54,776 bases of DNA from assembly GCA_947176965.1 (NCBI GenBank), contig CAMWSU010000008.1, forward strand, positions 1-54,776, read 5' to 3'. The position numbers and the translations under genes were made by a program. Under the pieces are notes generated by a model that was given only the letters and a program-made list of their open reading frames with translations, was not told the origin of the DNA and ran no database searches. Below, in pieces: positions 19,301-27,896 of the stretch. Each line of letters opens with the position of its first letter. The stretch's first letter is position 1. The stretch is from an uncultured Lachnospiraceae bacterium. GTDB lineage: Bacteria > Bacillota > Clostridia > Lachnospirales > Lachnospiraceae.

Positions 19301-20138
19301 CGGAAAACCCGACCCCGATGTCATTTCCGAATTGGAGATGGAGGTGACGGGGCTTGGCAGTGCGGTCATCGATCCGTACGGAGCGCTTGTGAAAGCAAGC
19401 CTCTACAATCTGAGCCGTGAGACACTCGACGAGGTGTCTGAGGGCGGCGTCAAGGCCGGAGAGAACAGGCAGCGCATTGTCGGCTTTCGCAATGTTTCTT
19501 TCGGCAGGGCAGGTTCCGACCGCTTCCGCATAAATGTCATTCACTGGCATTGTAACGATCCATTTTCTTTTTCTTTATGGAGCGGTATGCCGGATGAGGA
19601 GGGTTCGGAAAAACTTGGCGACTTTACCTATCAAGCGGATTTTGTGTGGCAGACTTATCTTCCGAACAGCTACCGGTTGGAGAAGAAGCTGAAAGGTATG
19701 AAGGATCTTTGTTTTGTGTTTGGGGCGACGCCGCAGAGGGTGTATTTTGGCGGCTTTGCGTTTGAGGGAGAGGAAGAGGCGTATGCGGAAATCAGCGCAT
19801 GTGAGTATTCCGGTATCCGCGGGGATCACTATGTTGTGGAAGAGAGCGCCGTCCGCCATATCGGAAATAACGTGTTCATGGAGTTTGACGGGTTTGATTT
19901 TACAAGAGGAATCACGAGCGTTACCATAAAAGGAAAGACGCATCATGCGCACGATTCCGTCCATATGCGTGTTGTCGGCGAGTGGGGAGAGAAAAAAGAA
20001 ATATTGGAATTTTCTCACACGGAAGAAGAGGCGAATATCACATTCCCTGTTCAGATACCGGCGGGCAGGGCGGATGTCAAATTTGATTTTTTACCCGGCT
20101 GTGATTTTGATCTTGTGAGCTTTCAGTTTGAGGCGTGA
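16365..20138 (+). CDS. Very long GH2 glycoside hydrolase (beta-galactosidase type)
   Basis: The protein has 1257 residues from the ATG at 16365 behind GGGAGGAG. GH2 sugar-binding and Ig-like domains occupy about 1-300, the barrel about 300-580, with acid/base E407 in WSVGNEIYD and nucleophile E486 in YGSETAA. A DUF4982-like segment and Ig-like domains follow, then a low-complexity insert (about 785-860) made of tandem duplications, and two C-terminal beta-rich modules resembling carbohydrate-binding domains (about 1030-1257). No signal peptide is seen. Family members cleave terminal beta-galactosides or related sugars. Members with a DUF4982-type tail are often 750-900 residues; the extra length is the insert plus the C-terminal modules. 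Confidence 0.88.
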   Translation: MRRLFNDGWSFKKTKTECAFEEVVNDGGWERVDIPHDWLIYQTKDLYETSTGWYRKSFFAEDMGKTRILRFEGVYMDTTVYINGTAAGEWKYGYSTFEVEITRLLREGENEIVVRVDHRAPNSRWYSGAGIYRNCYLLEHAGVYLKSDSVYFHAEQSGEKWNVRLMCEAEGDRRAESSGAEPDACVDVEKPETAKGTCRWIRETESGQQECGALTVRYTASDSTGKILFSAEGRPGTEVRTAVENPALWDLEDPQLYTLETVLYCDGSRADEQRCRIGFRTIAFLPDSGFWLNGKNVKINGVCLHHDLGALGAAVNRTALRRQLLSMKEMGANAVRTSHNMPAVELMELCDELGILVDSEAFDMWELSKTEYDYARFFKEWYQKDVASWVRRDRNHPSVIMWSVGNEIYDTHASARGEEVTKALCAEVKKHDPWQNAYTTIGSNYIEWEGAQRCARHIELVGYNYGEALYQGHHERFPEWCIYGSETAARVQSRGIYHFPKAAAYITHDDLQCSSLENCRAGISERTAQTSIIADRDTPFCAGQFIWTGSDYIGEPSPYETKNAYFGQIDTAGFRKDSYYLYQAAWTDQPVLHILPYWDFNDGQLIDVMAYTNQPCVELFLNGESQGKKEIGAGYSADWQIPYQKGTLRVAAYDRNGVMTAEDETTSFGETASLILSPDKERLKADGEDLIFLTISAHSADGVFVANAKNRVEVSVSGAGRLVGLDSGDSTDYDEYKGTSKRLFSGKLLAIIAGKQDEGEILVRVASPGLPDAELTLFAERAALPEGASDAFMENVPTGSTGDAFTENVPTGSTVRGLEPAEGCRECDSEMSESCRECDSEQRKGNPICKTEDIPIRKIELKARRQIFDAVHVQTEVEAVVFPPDAAYEIEWAAVTQTGVETNIAKVVSVEDGCAGVPDEGTCGGEQVEGEEHSSGERQTAGTGKLCGAAQTVHTPGGRRAIVRVCGDGAFRLRCYSRNGKPDPDVISELEMEVTGLGSAVIDPYGALVKASLYNLSRETLDEVSEGGVKAGENRQRIVGFRNVSFGRAGSDRFRINVIHWHCNDPFSFSLWSGMPDEEGSEKLGDFTYQADFVWQTYLPNSYRLEKKLKGMKDLCFVFGATPQRVYFGGFAFEGEEEAYAEISACEYSGIRGDHYVVEESAVRHIGNNVFMEFDGFDFTRGITSVTIKGKTHHAHDSVHMRVVGEWGEKKEILEFSHTEEEANITFPVQIPAGRADVKFDFLPGCDFDLVSFQFEA
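18730..18886 (+). repeat. Tandem in-frame duplications inside the GH2 gene
   Basis: A 39-bp unit is duplicated (18730-18767 and 18769-18806; protein unit about DAFMENVPTGSTG). A 33-bp unit is duplicated with an identical 22-base core (18832-18853 and 18865-18886; protein unit CRECDSE). Copies are nearly identical, which points to recent expansion in a linker. Confidence 0.85.
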
Positions 20139-20198
20139 GGGGAATGCGTAACAGCGGCATTCGGGTTTGATAAAGACTAATTGTCATTGATAGTCTGG

Positions 20199-20235
20199 TG
20201 GCTGCTGCACATACACTGCAGCAGCCATACTTTTT
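20199..20235 (+). terminator. Terminator of the GH13-GH2 operon
   Basis: An 11-bp perfect stem TGGCTGCTGCA (20199-20209) pairs with 20217-20227, followed by TAC and five T (20231-20235). Confidence 0.85.
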
Positions 20236-20244
20236 GTATTTGTG

Positions 20245-21393
20245 TTAGTTGGAAGAATAATAACCGAGCGCTAATAACAGGTTTCTAACGTTGCGATCCG
20301 CATGCCTGTTTATTCTATTAAATTGCTGTGATACAGCTCTTTCTCTGATCAGGGAAAGATAGATTAGAATATCTGTTTGGCCGGATTCTGGCAAATAGTG
20401 CTCCAGTAATCTAAAAACATAGTCTTCCTTAAAGGAGTAAAATGGTATTGGATTACTGGATTGAATTAGTTGTGAAAGTGCAGGGTTTGGTATCAGGGAA
20501 AGTTCCTGCATTTGCAGCAAATCTTTTTCGGCTATTATGATATCGGAGCCACTCAAGTGCAGATGAGGTAACAATAATGATAAATCTTCATCTGATAAAG
20601 CCTGACGGCTAAAAAACATCCTGTGTACTGTAGGACAGTGACTTTCTCCGGCAGATACGGTCAACACCTCTGACAGTCGGCAATCTAATGGGCGGTTAGT
20701 AAGATAAATGTGGCGGAAAATGATAAAGCAAAATTCACCCAAGAGGCTGTTTCTTAAGATACAATAGCAATTATGTAATGAATTTGAGATGATGACAATT
20801 CCCTTATACTCTTTATGAGTATCACATCCTGCATTTGAAATTTTTTGTCGGTTAGGTATTCTCAAATATGCTTCACACATTTGATTTTGGTCATTCATTG
20901 TAAACGTTCCGATCAGAGGTTTTGAGTCTGAGGAAAGTGTTGGAAACAGATAACAATGATAATTACCGTACAGACCATTAAATGCCCGGTCATCACTATC
21001 TACGATAAAATCATTGTTGACATGTCGAAATTGTTCAGTGAAACCAGACCGCAATGAACTGCTTCGTTCATGAACAAAGGCTTTCACATATTCCGATTTA
21101 TTATGGGGAGTGGTAGAAAAATCTTCCAAAATCAGCTTCTCCAAGGAGACACGGAATAGCTCGCTGCATTTAATGAGTACGGCAACCGGTATAAAATTTG
21201 TGTCGGCATGTCTGAGATATTTATTAATAGTCCCCTGATTGATTTCAATTCCTTGTGCCTGCAAAGCTTCTCGGAACGAATTTTGATTATAGCCATGCTC
21301 TTTCATTAAGTAAATGAGGTTCTTAGATATTTTTTTATTAACAGCAATTTTGTAATCATGGAGAGAAATGCTGTCCATTGTATTGTCTGCCAT
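20245..21393 (-). CDS. XRE-type helix-turn-helix protein with large unknown C-terminal region
   Basis: The protein has 382 residues from the ATG whose complement lies at 21391-21393; GAGGTG is seven bases upstream on the minus strand, and the longer frame to 21453 has no such site. Residues about 15-80 form a lambda-repressor-like HTH (LMKEHGYNQNSFREALQAQGIEINQGTINKYL). The remaining 300 residues are not recognised and show no membrane segment; a ligand- or signal-sensing role is only a guess. It is divergent from the four-gene operon starting at 21579, with an AAAATGAT inverted repeat between them, so it is the natural candidate regulator of that operon. Confidence 0.7.
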   Translation of the reverse strand: MADNTMDSISLHDYKIAVNKKISKNLIYLMKEHGYNQNSFREALQAQGIEINQGTINKYLRHADTNFIPVAVLIKCSELFRVSLEKLILEDFSTTPHNKSEYVKAFVHERSSSLRSGFTEQFRHVNNDFIVDSDDRAFNGLYGNYHCYLFPTLSSDSKPLIGTFTMNDQNQMCEAYLRIPNRQKISNAGCDTHKEYKGIVIISNSLHNCYCILRNSLLGEFCFIIFRHIYLTNRPLDCRLSEVLTVSAGESHCPTVHRMFFSRQALSDEDLSLLLPHLHLSGSDIIIAEKDLLQMQELSLIPNPALSQLIQSSNPIPFYSFKEDYVFRLLEHYLPESGQTDILIYLSLIRERAVSQQFNRINRHADRNVRNLLLALGYYSSN

Positions 21394-21492
21394 AGTGTCA
21401 CCTCTTAAGACTAATATCGCAGTTAGTTTAGTATAAAAAAGAGAAAATAGCAATAAAAAATATGCAATTTATCAATTTTTGTTGAAATATGG

Positions 21493-21520
21493 AAAATGAT
21501 GGTGAATATTTAATCATTTT
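21493..21520. promoter_or_regulatory. Inverted repeat in the divergent control region
   Basis: AAAATGAT (21493-21500) and ATCATTTT (21513-21520) form an 8-bp perfect dyad with a 12-base spacer, in the 185-base AT-rich space between the HTH gene and the 21579 operon. A possible -35 (TTGAAA, 21482-21487) lies beside it. The dyad is a plausible operator for the HTH protein. Confidence 0.4.
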
Positions 21521-21578
21521 ATAAATATTTCGCCGTGATAGAGTAATAAGTAGAAGAAATATAAAGGGGGAGAGGGCG

Positions 21579-24341
21579 ATGGAAGTAATTATTCGTGCGT
21601 GGGGAGTATTTGTTGACACCATTACCCGTGAGGGAAAAGATATTTTGACAGATCCTTTTTTGTATTTGATGATAATAATCATGACTATAATATTTTTGAC
21701 GTTATATGATGTAACGCGAAGTAAAAGAAAGAAGAAGTATAGTATTTTAGGACTTTTTGACTATGCGGGGAAATTATTGATCGGTTTTATCGGAGACGGT
21801 CTTGCCGCGTTAGAGAGCATTACAAATTTCATTGATGTTGTTCGAATTGTTCTGATGGGCAAACTGACGGAAGCAACACAGTTCCTGCTCAGTAACTATG
21901 CGATCGTTGCCCTCAGTGTTGCGTCCTTCATTACGACGATGAATGGAATGCAGCAGGTTGCAGGCTGGACAGTTGCGGCAATGATTACATTTGGCGTTCA
22001 GGTCGGTATTCTTTCCATGTCATATAAAATTGCCTTTGAATGGGGGAAAAAGAAACAGGATCAGAAAAGGCTGCAGCAGGAGGTTTCTTATTATGATTAC
22101 GCAGTAAAGATCAAAGAGGAATTAAAGAAGAAGACGGATCGATCTTATATAGAAGAAGGTCAGGCGGGATCATTGCTGGGTGGTCAACAATCGACAGAAC
22201 GTGTCAGCGGAAGGGCGATTGCGTTATATGGGGTATTGTTAGCATTGTCCATGGTGGTTTCGATCGGATTTTCCTACCTGTTTCTATTTGAGAAATGGAT
22301 AAAACCCACTGTACCGATAGAAAATTATATTTCTGTGGTAAATCTGGTAAAAGAACAGGCGGAGAGTTATTCACAGTCCATTTTAGATTATCAGGGTGCG
22401 CTTGTGAGTGAACTGCAAAAATATAATGATAGCATGAGAACTGCGGTAGAGGGGTCAATGAAAGATGTGCGCGAGCTCAATGCGTCCGCGGAGAGACTGC
22501 GGCAGGATTTGCAAGCGCGTCAAGAGGAAATGAACCGGCTTACTGCGGAACGCTTGGATTTGGAACTGCAGCAGGCGGGGGTAACGGACGAAACGGAAGG
22601 AGAACGCATAAGAATTCAAATCGAAGATTTGAATGACCAGATATTTGATCTTGAGGACAAAATAGAGGAACTTGAGGATGATCTTAATGAAGTCTATAAG
22701 GATCAGGAAGGCAATGCGGTTTACCTGCGTACGGACGCCGCGTACCGGGCACTCAATTTGTTGGACACTTTTTATGCAGATGCGCTCTATTTGGCAAATG
22801 CGGAGGATATAGAGCAGGTCAGGGCGGACTTGAGAGAGGCTTTTTCTGCACTCATACAATATACGACGGCTGCGGGAGTGCAGGGGGGAGAAGGAACGGA
22901 GTCGGATGAGGATATTAGTCTCATTTTTAATAATTATCTGAATCTGTGTGCATATTACGCGGAGGGATTAGCAGCCGCGGAGGCGCAAAATGTCACCTAC
23001 AATCTTGGACTAAACAGGGCGGCGCTAGACAGCCTCTTAAGCAATACGGCGGAAATTCTTGAAGAGTATAGCACATCCGGAGAGGATGAAGACGGAGATG
23101 CGGCTGTTATTAATGCCGAAAGTGCAAGAATCTTAGAGACGATGCTGGAGATATTGGAAAGTGTACCGAGACCGCAGAAATGGGAGAATATGAGCGAGTC
23201 TATGGAAGAGGCAATCGCCGGACTAAACCAGAGCAAGCTTTTGGATCAAATATATTCTTTCTACAGAGTAAGTCTTGGAAAAGTCAAGGATATGGAGCTG
23301 GCGTTTACAAAGCTATGGTCGAGGTTTAGTCTGATGTGTTGGCTGATGTTGTTTTTGGCAGCTTTCATTGATTCACTGACAGTCGTATTAACATTGAATA
23401 AGAGCAAAAATAATTATGAAAATGCGCTTCCGCGGTACCGCAGACTGGTATATCGTATTTTTATTTTGGATGAGCTGTCACCAAGTGAAAAACGGCAAAT
23501 GAAACGACGGCGGTTTGCCGGGGGTGTTGGAACCGCATCGGGGTTGATCTTTTTTGCGGCCTACTATATTTACAGAGGAGGATGGGGGAAATGGGATCAT
23601 TCGGTGCTGGTTATCGCGCTTATCAGTTTTGTCTCGGTGTTTGCGCTGATGGCACTGATTGTTGTTTGGATTTATGAAAAAGTACATAAGGATGCGTGCG
23701 ATTGGGAAAAGGATGAGACATATCAGGCGCTGAAAACAACATGGGACAGCCTGACCCAGGATGCCGAGGATGAAAATACGCTTCGTGGATTTTTAGAGAA
23801 GGCAGTCAAACATAATAAGTCAATAACTCTTACATTAGAACAAGAGCAGGAACTGGTAAAACTGCTTCAGTCGGAAGAAGAGAACAAGATGGTGAGTGCC
23901 TTAAGAGCGGAGGCGCGCGCCTTGTTTCGACGGATAGAGGTGCGGAAACTTTATAAAGTAGTATGGGAGTATCATATGAAATATCCAGAGCGGAGCACGA
24001 AAAAGGATTATGTATCCGGGTGGTGTGAGGACGTGGATTGTTCCATGGTGCGGACCAAGGATGTAAAGGAATTGGGGATGGGACTTGCCTTTTCGGTTTT
24101 AAGAAGGGAAGAACTGATCGGGTATTTTGAAATGACTCCTCGGAAAAACGGAGAGGATACGGAAGATGATCCTAGGGCCGAGAGCGAGAAATATTATGTC
24201 TTAACAAAGAAGTTCCTGCGCATTTTATATGATCTTATTATGGAAGCGGAATCGGGAAATAGGTCGGATGTAGAGTATTATACGTTTGCAGATAATCTTT
24301 CCGATGTATATGAAGAGGGGGAGATTAATAATGATAACTAA
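21579..24341 (+). CDS. Large coiled-coil membrane protein of unknown function, gene 1 of four-gene system
   Basis: The protein has 920 residues; the ribosome site is GGGGGAGAGG. Hydrophobic helices lie near 27-43, 105-150 (two) and 212-233. A long coiled coil (about 255-370, rich in Glu, Leu, Gln, with IEDLNDQIFDLEDKIEELED) and an acidic helical region (about 370-560) follow. Then come helices near 580-602, 650-668 and 678-702 and a cytoplasmic tail of about 210 residues. With four helices before it, the coiled-coil part could face either side; the topology needs prediction. No enzyme motif is seen. The general shape recalls membrane coiled-coil families such as DUF4407, but I do not claim homology. 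Its last 11 bases overlap the next gene, so the products are probably made together. Confidence 0.75.
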   Translation: MEVIIRAWGVFVDTITREGKDILTDPFLYLMIIIMTIIFLTLYDVTRSKRKKKYSILGLFDYAGKLLIGFIGDGLAALESITNFIDVVRIVLMGKLTEATQFLLSNYAIVALSVASFITTMNGMQQVAGWTVAAMITFGVQVGILSMSYKIAFEWGKKKQDQKRLQQEVSYYDYAVKIKEELKKKTDRSYIEEGQAGSLLGGQQSTERVSGRAIALYGVLLALSMVVSIGFSYLFLFEKWIKPTVPIENYISVVNLVKEQAESYSQSILDYQGALVSELQKYNDSMRTAVEGSMKDVRELNASAERLRQDLQARQEEMNRLTAERLDLELQQAGVTDETEGERIRIQIEDLNDQIFDLEDKIEELEDDLNEVYKDQEGNAVYLRTDAAYRALNLLDTFYADALYLANAEDIEQVRADLREAFSALIQYTTAAGVQGGEGTESDEDISLIFNNYLNLCAYYAEGLAAAEAQNVTYNLGLNRAALDSLLSNTAEILEEYSTSGEDEDGDAAVINAESARILETMLEILESVPRPQKWENMSESMEEAIAGLNQSKLLDQIYSFYRVSLGKVKDMELAFTKLWSRFSLMCWLMLFLAAFIDSLTVVLTLNKSKNNYENALPRYRRLVYRIFILDELSPSEKRQMKRRRFAGGVGTASGLIFFAAYYIYRGGWGKWDHSVLVIALISFVSVFALMALIVVWIYEKVHKDACDWEKDETYQALKTTWDSLTQDAEDENTLRGFLEKAVKHNKSITLTLEQEQELVKLLQSEEENKMVSALRAEARALFRRIEVRKLYKVVWEYHMKYPERSTKKDYVSGWCEDVDCSMVRTKDVKELGMGLAFSVLRREELIGYFEMTPRKNGEDTEDDPRAESEKYYVLTKKFLRILYDLIMEAESGNRSDVEYYTFADNLSDVYEEGEINNDN

Positions 24342-25458
24342 AGGGAGAGTGGGACGCAGAAGTCGTTTGCTGGCGGTCTGTTTGTGTTTTCTTACTGCAT
24401 GTGGCAATAAAACCGGACAAGCGGAAACAGGTGATGCTTCGGTTTTTCAGGGGACGAAGCCTAATGAAGAAAATACTGCGATCGAAATGGAAAGCGGAGA
24501 ATTAGAGGAAGATGGAGGAGAGGAAGAAAAGGGCACACGTCTGTTGATCGTGATGGATGTCAGCGGTTCTACCGGTATGGCGGCAAATGCTGTAGAGAGC
24601 ATGATGGAGGCAACGCTTGCCCTGGCGGAGAATGCACCGGGTTTGTTATCTGTGGAATACATGGGATTTCATACGAAAGTAATCGGACCATATTCGGAGA
24701 TGACGAAAGAATTATTGACGCGAGCAAATGCAGAGACATCGGTTTGTGCCGGATTTTCCGAAATAGACGACTGGATCACAGAGTATAGCGGAGAGCCCGG
24801 AGAAACACTTGCGGTCATCATTTTTTCGGATCTGTTTTCGTCGAGAAATATGCAGGGAGAACGCTATCACGGAATAGAAGAAGCACAGTCGGAGCAAGAC
24901 CAGATTGTGACATGGCTGCACAAATGGCAGGAGCTGATAGAGCAGGATGTATTAAGAATATGTTTTGTCCGTTACGAGAGTAACTGTCCGTACGAGGAAA
25001 CAAGTGCAACGTTAGAAAACAGGCAGACAACAGAAGAACTAAGATACGGATTTCAGGTGGTGCTGGAAGAGAACATTGGGGAGCAGGTGTTCCTTGATAC
25101 GGAGGATGTCGGAATAGGAGAGGGAATCAGGGAATGTCTTAGGATAATCTTGAGGACCATAACCGGAAAGAGATGCCGCAAATGGAAAGATGAAGGAATA
25201 ATGCGGAGAGGAGGGCAAGATAGTATCACAATAGAAGACAATATATGGACGTTAGTGATTATGGAGAAGGTTGCAGGGAGTATTTGTATCGATGCCGGTG
25301 GAAGAAATGAGGATGTTTGGGCGGATATCGGGGAAGAACAGTGTTTATATATTTCCGATGATTTTTACTTATTTGCATTTTGGCAGGAGAATCGGGTAAG
25401 GCTGAAGATTAAAGTGACGGATAAAGAAAGCAAGATATACTCTCTGCAGGTGAAATGA
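24331..25458 (+). CDS. von Willebrand factor A domain lipoprotein, gene 2 of four-gene system
   Basis: The protein has 375 residues from the ATG at 24331, chosen by GAGGGGGAG eight bases upstream; the start lies inside the previous gene (ATGATAACTAA overlap), indicating translational coupling. The N-terminus is a lipoprotein signal (RRSRLLAVCLCFLTAC, lipobox LTAC), so the mature protein is lipid-anchored outside the membrane. After an acidic linker, a vWA domain starts at about 70 with a complete metal-ion-dependent adhesion site: D76-V-S-G-S80, a Thr in ETSVCAGF and D167 in IIFSDLFSS. The last 120 residues form a separate unknown domain. Such vWA proteins usually bind a partner through a divalent metal. 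Confidence 0.82.
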   Translation: MITKGRVGRRSRLLAVCLCFLTACGNKTGQAETGDASVFQGTKPNEENTAIEMESGELEEDGGEEEKGTRLLIVMDVSGSTGMAANAVESMMEATLALAENAPGLLSVEYMGFHTKVIGPYSEMTKELLTRANAETSVCAGFSEIDDWITEYSGEPGETLAVIIFSDLFSSRNMQGERYHGIEEAQSEQDQIVTWLHKWQELIEQDVLRICFVRYESNCPYEETSATLENRQTTEELRYGFQVVLEENIGEQVFLDTEDVGIGEGIRECLRIILRTITGKRCRKWKDEGIMRRGGQDSITIEDNIWTLVIMEKVAGSICIDAGGRNEDVWADIGEEQCLYISDDFYLFAFWQENRVRLKIKVTDKESKIYSLQVK

Positions 25459-25472
25459 ATACGGAGGAAAGC

Positions 25473-27056
25473 ATGATTAACAGAAAAAAGAGAATCACAT
25501 TTTTTTGTATTGCGTTATATATGTTGATTTTATGTAGAAGCATAATGACGGCGACCCTGTTACCGATTCTTTTAATCGGCATGCTGTGCGGTTCTTGTAT
25601 TTATATTTCAAAATATACGGGAAAGCCAAAGCGTTATCGATTATGTTTTTTACTGTCAATGCTTTTCGCAATAGCAACATATTTTTGTCAAAGCGCGCTG
25701 TTAGTGAGTGGAATGACTGTGCTCTTCATTGTATTTGCGTTGCTTGCCTTATACCGCATCCAATATCCGGCACCACTTACGCGCGCGGTGCTGCGAAACA
25801 TTCAACAAAATATGTGGTTTCTGTTGTTTGCGTATGTGAATGAATATTTTTCGCCTGACGATAGCCTGAACAAGGAAAAAAAGCGCAGGAGCGTTGTCAG
25901 AATCGCCATTGGATTATCGGCATTGCTGATGATTGTTTTGAGCATATTGTTTTCAATTGCTGAGAAAGACTTTGTTTTTATTATACAGATGATGATATAT
26001 AGTTTATACACATATCTTCCTCAGATTGTTATGAGCTGCATAGGAGGGGTGTTTTTAGCAATTGTTTTATATGGATTTTCTGTTGGTTTACTACAAAACC
26101 AAGTGAAGGAAAATACATTAGGGGGACAGGGGGAACATAACAAGACGTTAGGATGCGGTATACAGGAATTTTTCTATAATGAAACATCCTTGTCTTTCAT
26201 GCTTTGTGTTATTTTGGCTGTGAACCTATTGATAATAGTGATAGAGATTTATCATTATTGGGTAATGCTGAGTCTTCAGGCTGAGATTGGGATACGGGAA
26301 AGCGGTTATCATATCATTTTAGTATGCCTCTGTATAGAGAGTACAGTGTGTCTGGCAGCTCATAATTATATAAAAAATGATATGCGAGAGTCTCTTGGCA
26401 AGCGCACGATAGCGGCGGCAATTTCAAAGATGATTATTCTGTTTATGGCGGTAATCCGTTATGCACGTCATTTATATGAAGCGGGGATTCATAAGAATAA
26501 TAGTTGGCAGTTATACTTTTTTATATTATTTTTTCTATTTGATGTGAATTTTTTCATTGCAACGTTAAATTTAACAAAAAAAATATGGGGAGAAGGCAGG
26601 GCGTGCATGATGGCAATCATATTTGCAATGATTGCCATGCTATGGAATGCAAATTGGTTTCCGGAGTATAATGCGAAATTGTTTCTGTATAAGTATGAGA
26701 ATGGAAGGTTTGAAGATGAAGATCATATACCGCAAGCTCAATTAAATTTGGAAGAAATGATCAAAACCGGAGAGAGCGCGGTTCCTGCGCTGTTGAGCCT
26801 GTCAGAAGTACAAGTTCTGTATGGAGATAGTGGAGATAGAGTCGGCGAAGTGGCACTGCAAGGTGTTTTGTCGATTTATAGGATAGAATTGGCTGATCTG
26901 GAGTGGGCGCAATTTTCCGATATATCATATGGTGAAAGGATAGAAGCAATTGTGTATCGTCTGCAGAAAAATCCATTTTATGCATATGGAATGAGAAATC
27001 GGATTTTAGAGTCATTGGAAAGCTATTTAAAATTGCACAGCGTTTTCACAAACTGA
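25473..27056 (+). CDS. Polytopic membrane protein, gene 3 of four-gene system
   Basis: The protein has 527 residues from the ATG at 25473, preceded by GGAGG at 25463-25467. An in-frame ATG at 25455 overlaps the stop of the previous gene as ATGA but lacks a site. About ten to twelve hydrophobic helices fill residues 10-400. The tail (about 405-527) is soluble and includes a stretch, YNAKLFLYKYENGR then ESAVPALLSL, that faintly recalls the C-terminal part of DUF4153/DUF4173 membrane proteins. That resemblance is weak and by eye only. The gene is visibly AT-richer than the housekeeping genes of the window. Confidence 0.72.
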   Translation: MINRKKRITFFCIALYMLILCRSIMTATLLPILLIGMLCGSCIYISKYTGKPKRYRLCFLLSMLFAIATYFCQSALLVSGMTVLFIVFALLALYRIQYPAPLTRAVLRNIQQNMWFLLFAYVNEYFSPDDSLNKEKKRRSVVRIAIGLSALLMIVLSILFSIAEKDFVFIIQMMIYSLYTYLPQIVMSCIGGVFLAIVLYGFSVGLLQNQVKENTLGGQGEHNKTLGCGIQEFFYNETSLSFMLCVILAVNLLIIVIEIYHYWVMLSLQAEIGIRESGYHIILVCLCIESTVCLAAHNYIKNDMRESLGKRTIAAAISKMIILFMAVIRYARHLYEAGIHKNNSWQLYFFILFFLFDVNFFIATLNLTKKIWGEGRACMMAIIFAMIAMLWNANWFPEYNAKLFLYKYENGRFEDEDHIPQAQLNLEEMIKTGESAVPALLSLSEVQVLYGDSGDRVGEVALQGVLSIYRIELADLEWAQFSDISYGERIEAIVYRLQKNPFYAYGMRNRILESLESYLKLHSVFTN

Positions 27057-27088
27057 GAAGAAATAGATTTGGAGAGGAGTGTTTTTAG

Positions 27089-27673
27089 ATGAAGGGTATG
27101 GAAGAAATGCGGCTTAACGCGTATCTGTTTGAACCGCTTACGGAAGAGAACGAGAAGAAAGATGAGGACAACGAGGAAGGAAATGGGGAGCAGGAAATCA
27201 GGTCGAAAGTGAAAAGTTATACATATATTTTGAAAAGGGCAAAGATGCTGTGTTATCAGATGATTCTTAAGGAAAGAACGTGGAAGAAGTGGGTGGCGAT
27301 GATGGTGATTGCGGCGGTTGCCTGTATGGGGGGCATATTATGGATAGGAATAGGAAAAATGGAAAAAATAAAGGAATGGAACTTTATTATAATAATTTGT
27401 GGCGTGTTGTCCCTTATGACAGTCGTAAGCGTCTTTGAGATAATAAAGAGAATAGAGGCAATGCATGCAACGCGTGAGAGAATTTATAGTCGGACTTCTA
27501 ACTTTCAGGTCAGCTATCAGTTACCGGAAATTACAGGAGAGGCTCAGGAGTTCTTGATACGGGAATTTGCAGATGCGCTCGAACAGATTGCAACTTCTGA
27601 TTATAAGCGTTACTCTGTGATCAGATGGTCAAAAGAGCAAGTAAGAAAGGCTAAGCATCGGGAAGATGCATAA
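27089..27673 (+). CDS. Small membrane protein, gene 4 of four-gene system
   Basis: The protein has 194 residues. A charged, Glu/Asp-rich N-terminus (1-65) is followed by a basic amphipathic stretch, two hydrophobic helices (about 71-92 and 98-120) and a cytoplasmic C-terminal domain of 70 residues. No known motif is seen. GGAGAGGAG lies upstream of the ATG with a rather long spacer. It follows the polytopic gene after 32 bases and is probably the last gene of the operon; two hairpins without T-runs come behind it. Confidence 0.7.
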   Translation: MKGMEEMRLNAYLFEPLTEENEKKDEDNEEGNGEQEIRSKVKSYTYILKRAKMLCYQMILKERTWKKWVAMMVIAAVACMGGILWIGIGKMEKIKEWNFIIIICGVLSLMTVVSVFEIIKRIEAMHATRERIYSRTSNFQVSYQLPEITGEAQEFLIREFADALEQIATSDYKRYSVIRWSKEQVRKAKHREDA

Positions 27674-27742
27674 AATAGAAGATAAGAAAGGAATCGTTCA
27701 CAAATTAAAATGTGAACATCTGTATGAAATAGTAAATTTTAT

Positions 27743-27774
27743 ATAACCTTGAAAACAGCATGTTTTCAAAGTTA
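27743..27774 (+). other. Hairpin behind the four-gene operon
   Basis: A 14-15 bp stem with one mismatch (27743-27757 with 27761-27774, around loop GCA). There is no T-run, so its role as a terminator is uncertain. Confidence 0.5.
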
Positions 27775-27810
27775 TAGAGGTGATAACTCACAAAAACTGA
27801 ATTTCTCGGT

Positions 27811-27860
27811 AGCAGTAAGACAGCCGCCCGATAAAGCAGAGGACGGCTGTCTTTACTGCT
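27811..27860. terminator. Hairpin between convergent operon and GNAT gene
   Basis: AGCAGTAAGACAGCCG (27811-27826) pairs with 27844-27860 with one bulged T, loop 17 bases. It lies between two convergent genes and could end transcription from both sides, though neither side has a strong T-run. Confidence 0.5.
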
Positions 27861-27896
27861 GCGTTGGGAAAGCACAACTTGGTTTCCCTAAATGAT

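Noticed and set aside
20139-20244. tRNA or small RNA gene behind the GH2 gene
   Set aside because: The only structure is a plain terminator stem with a T-run.
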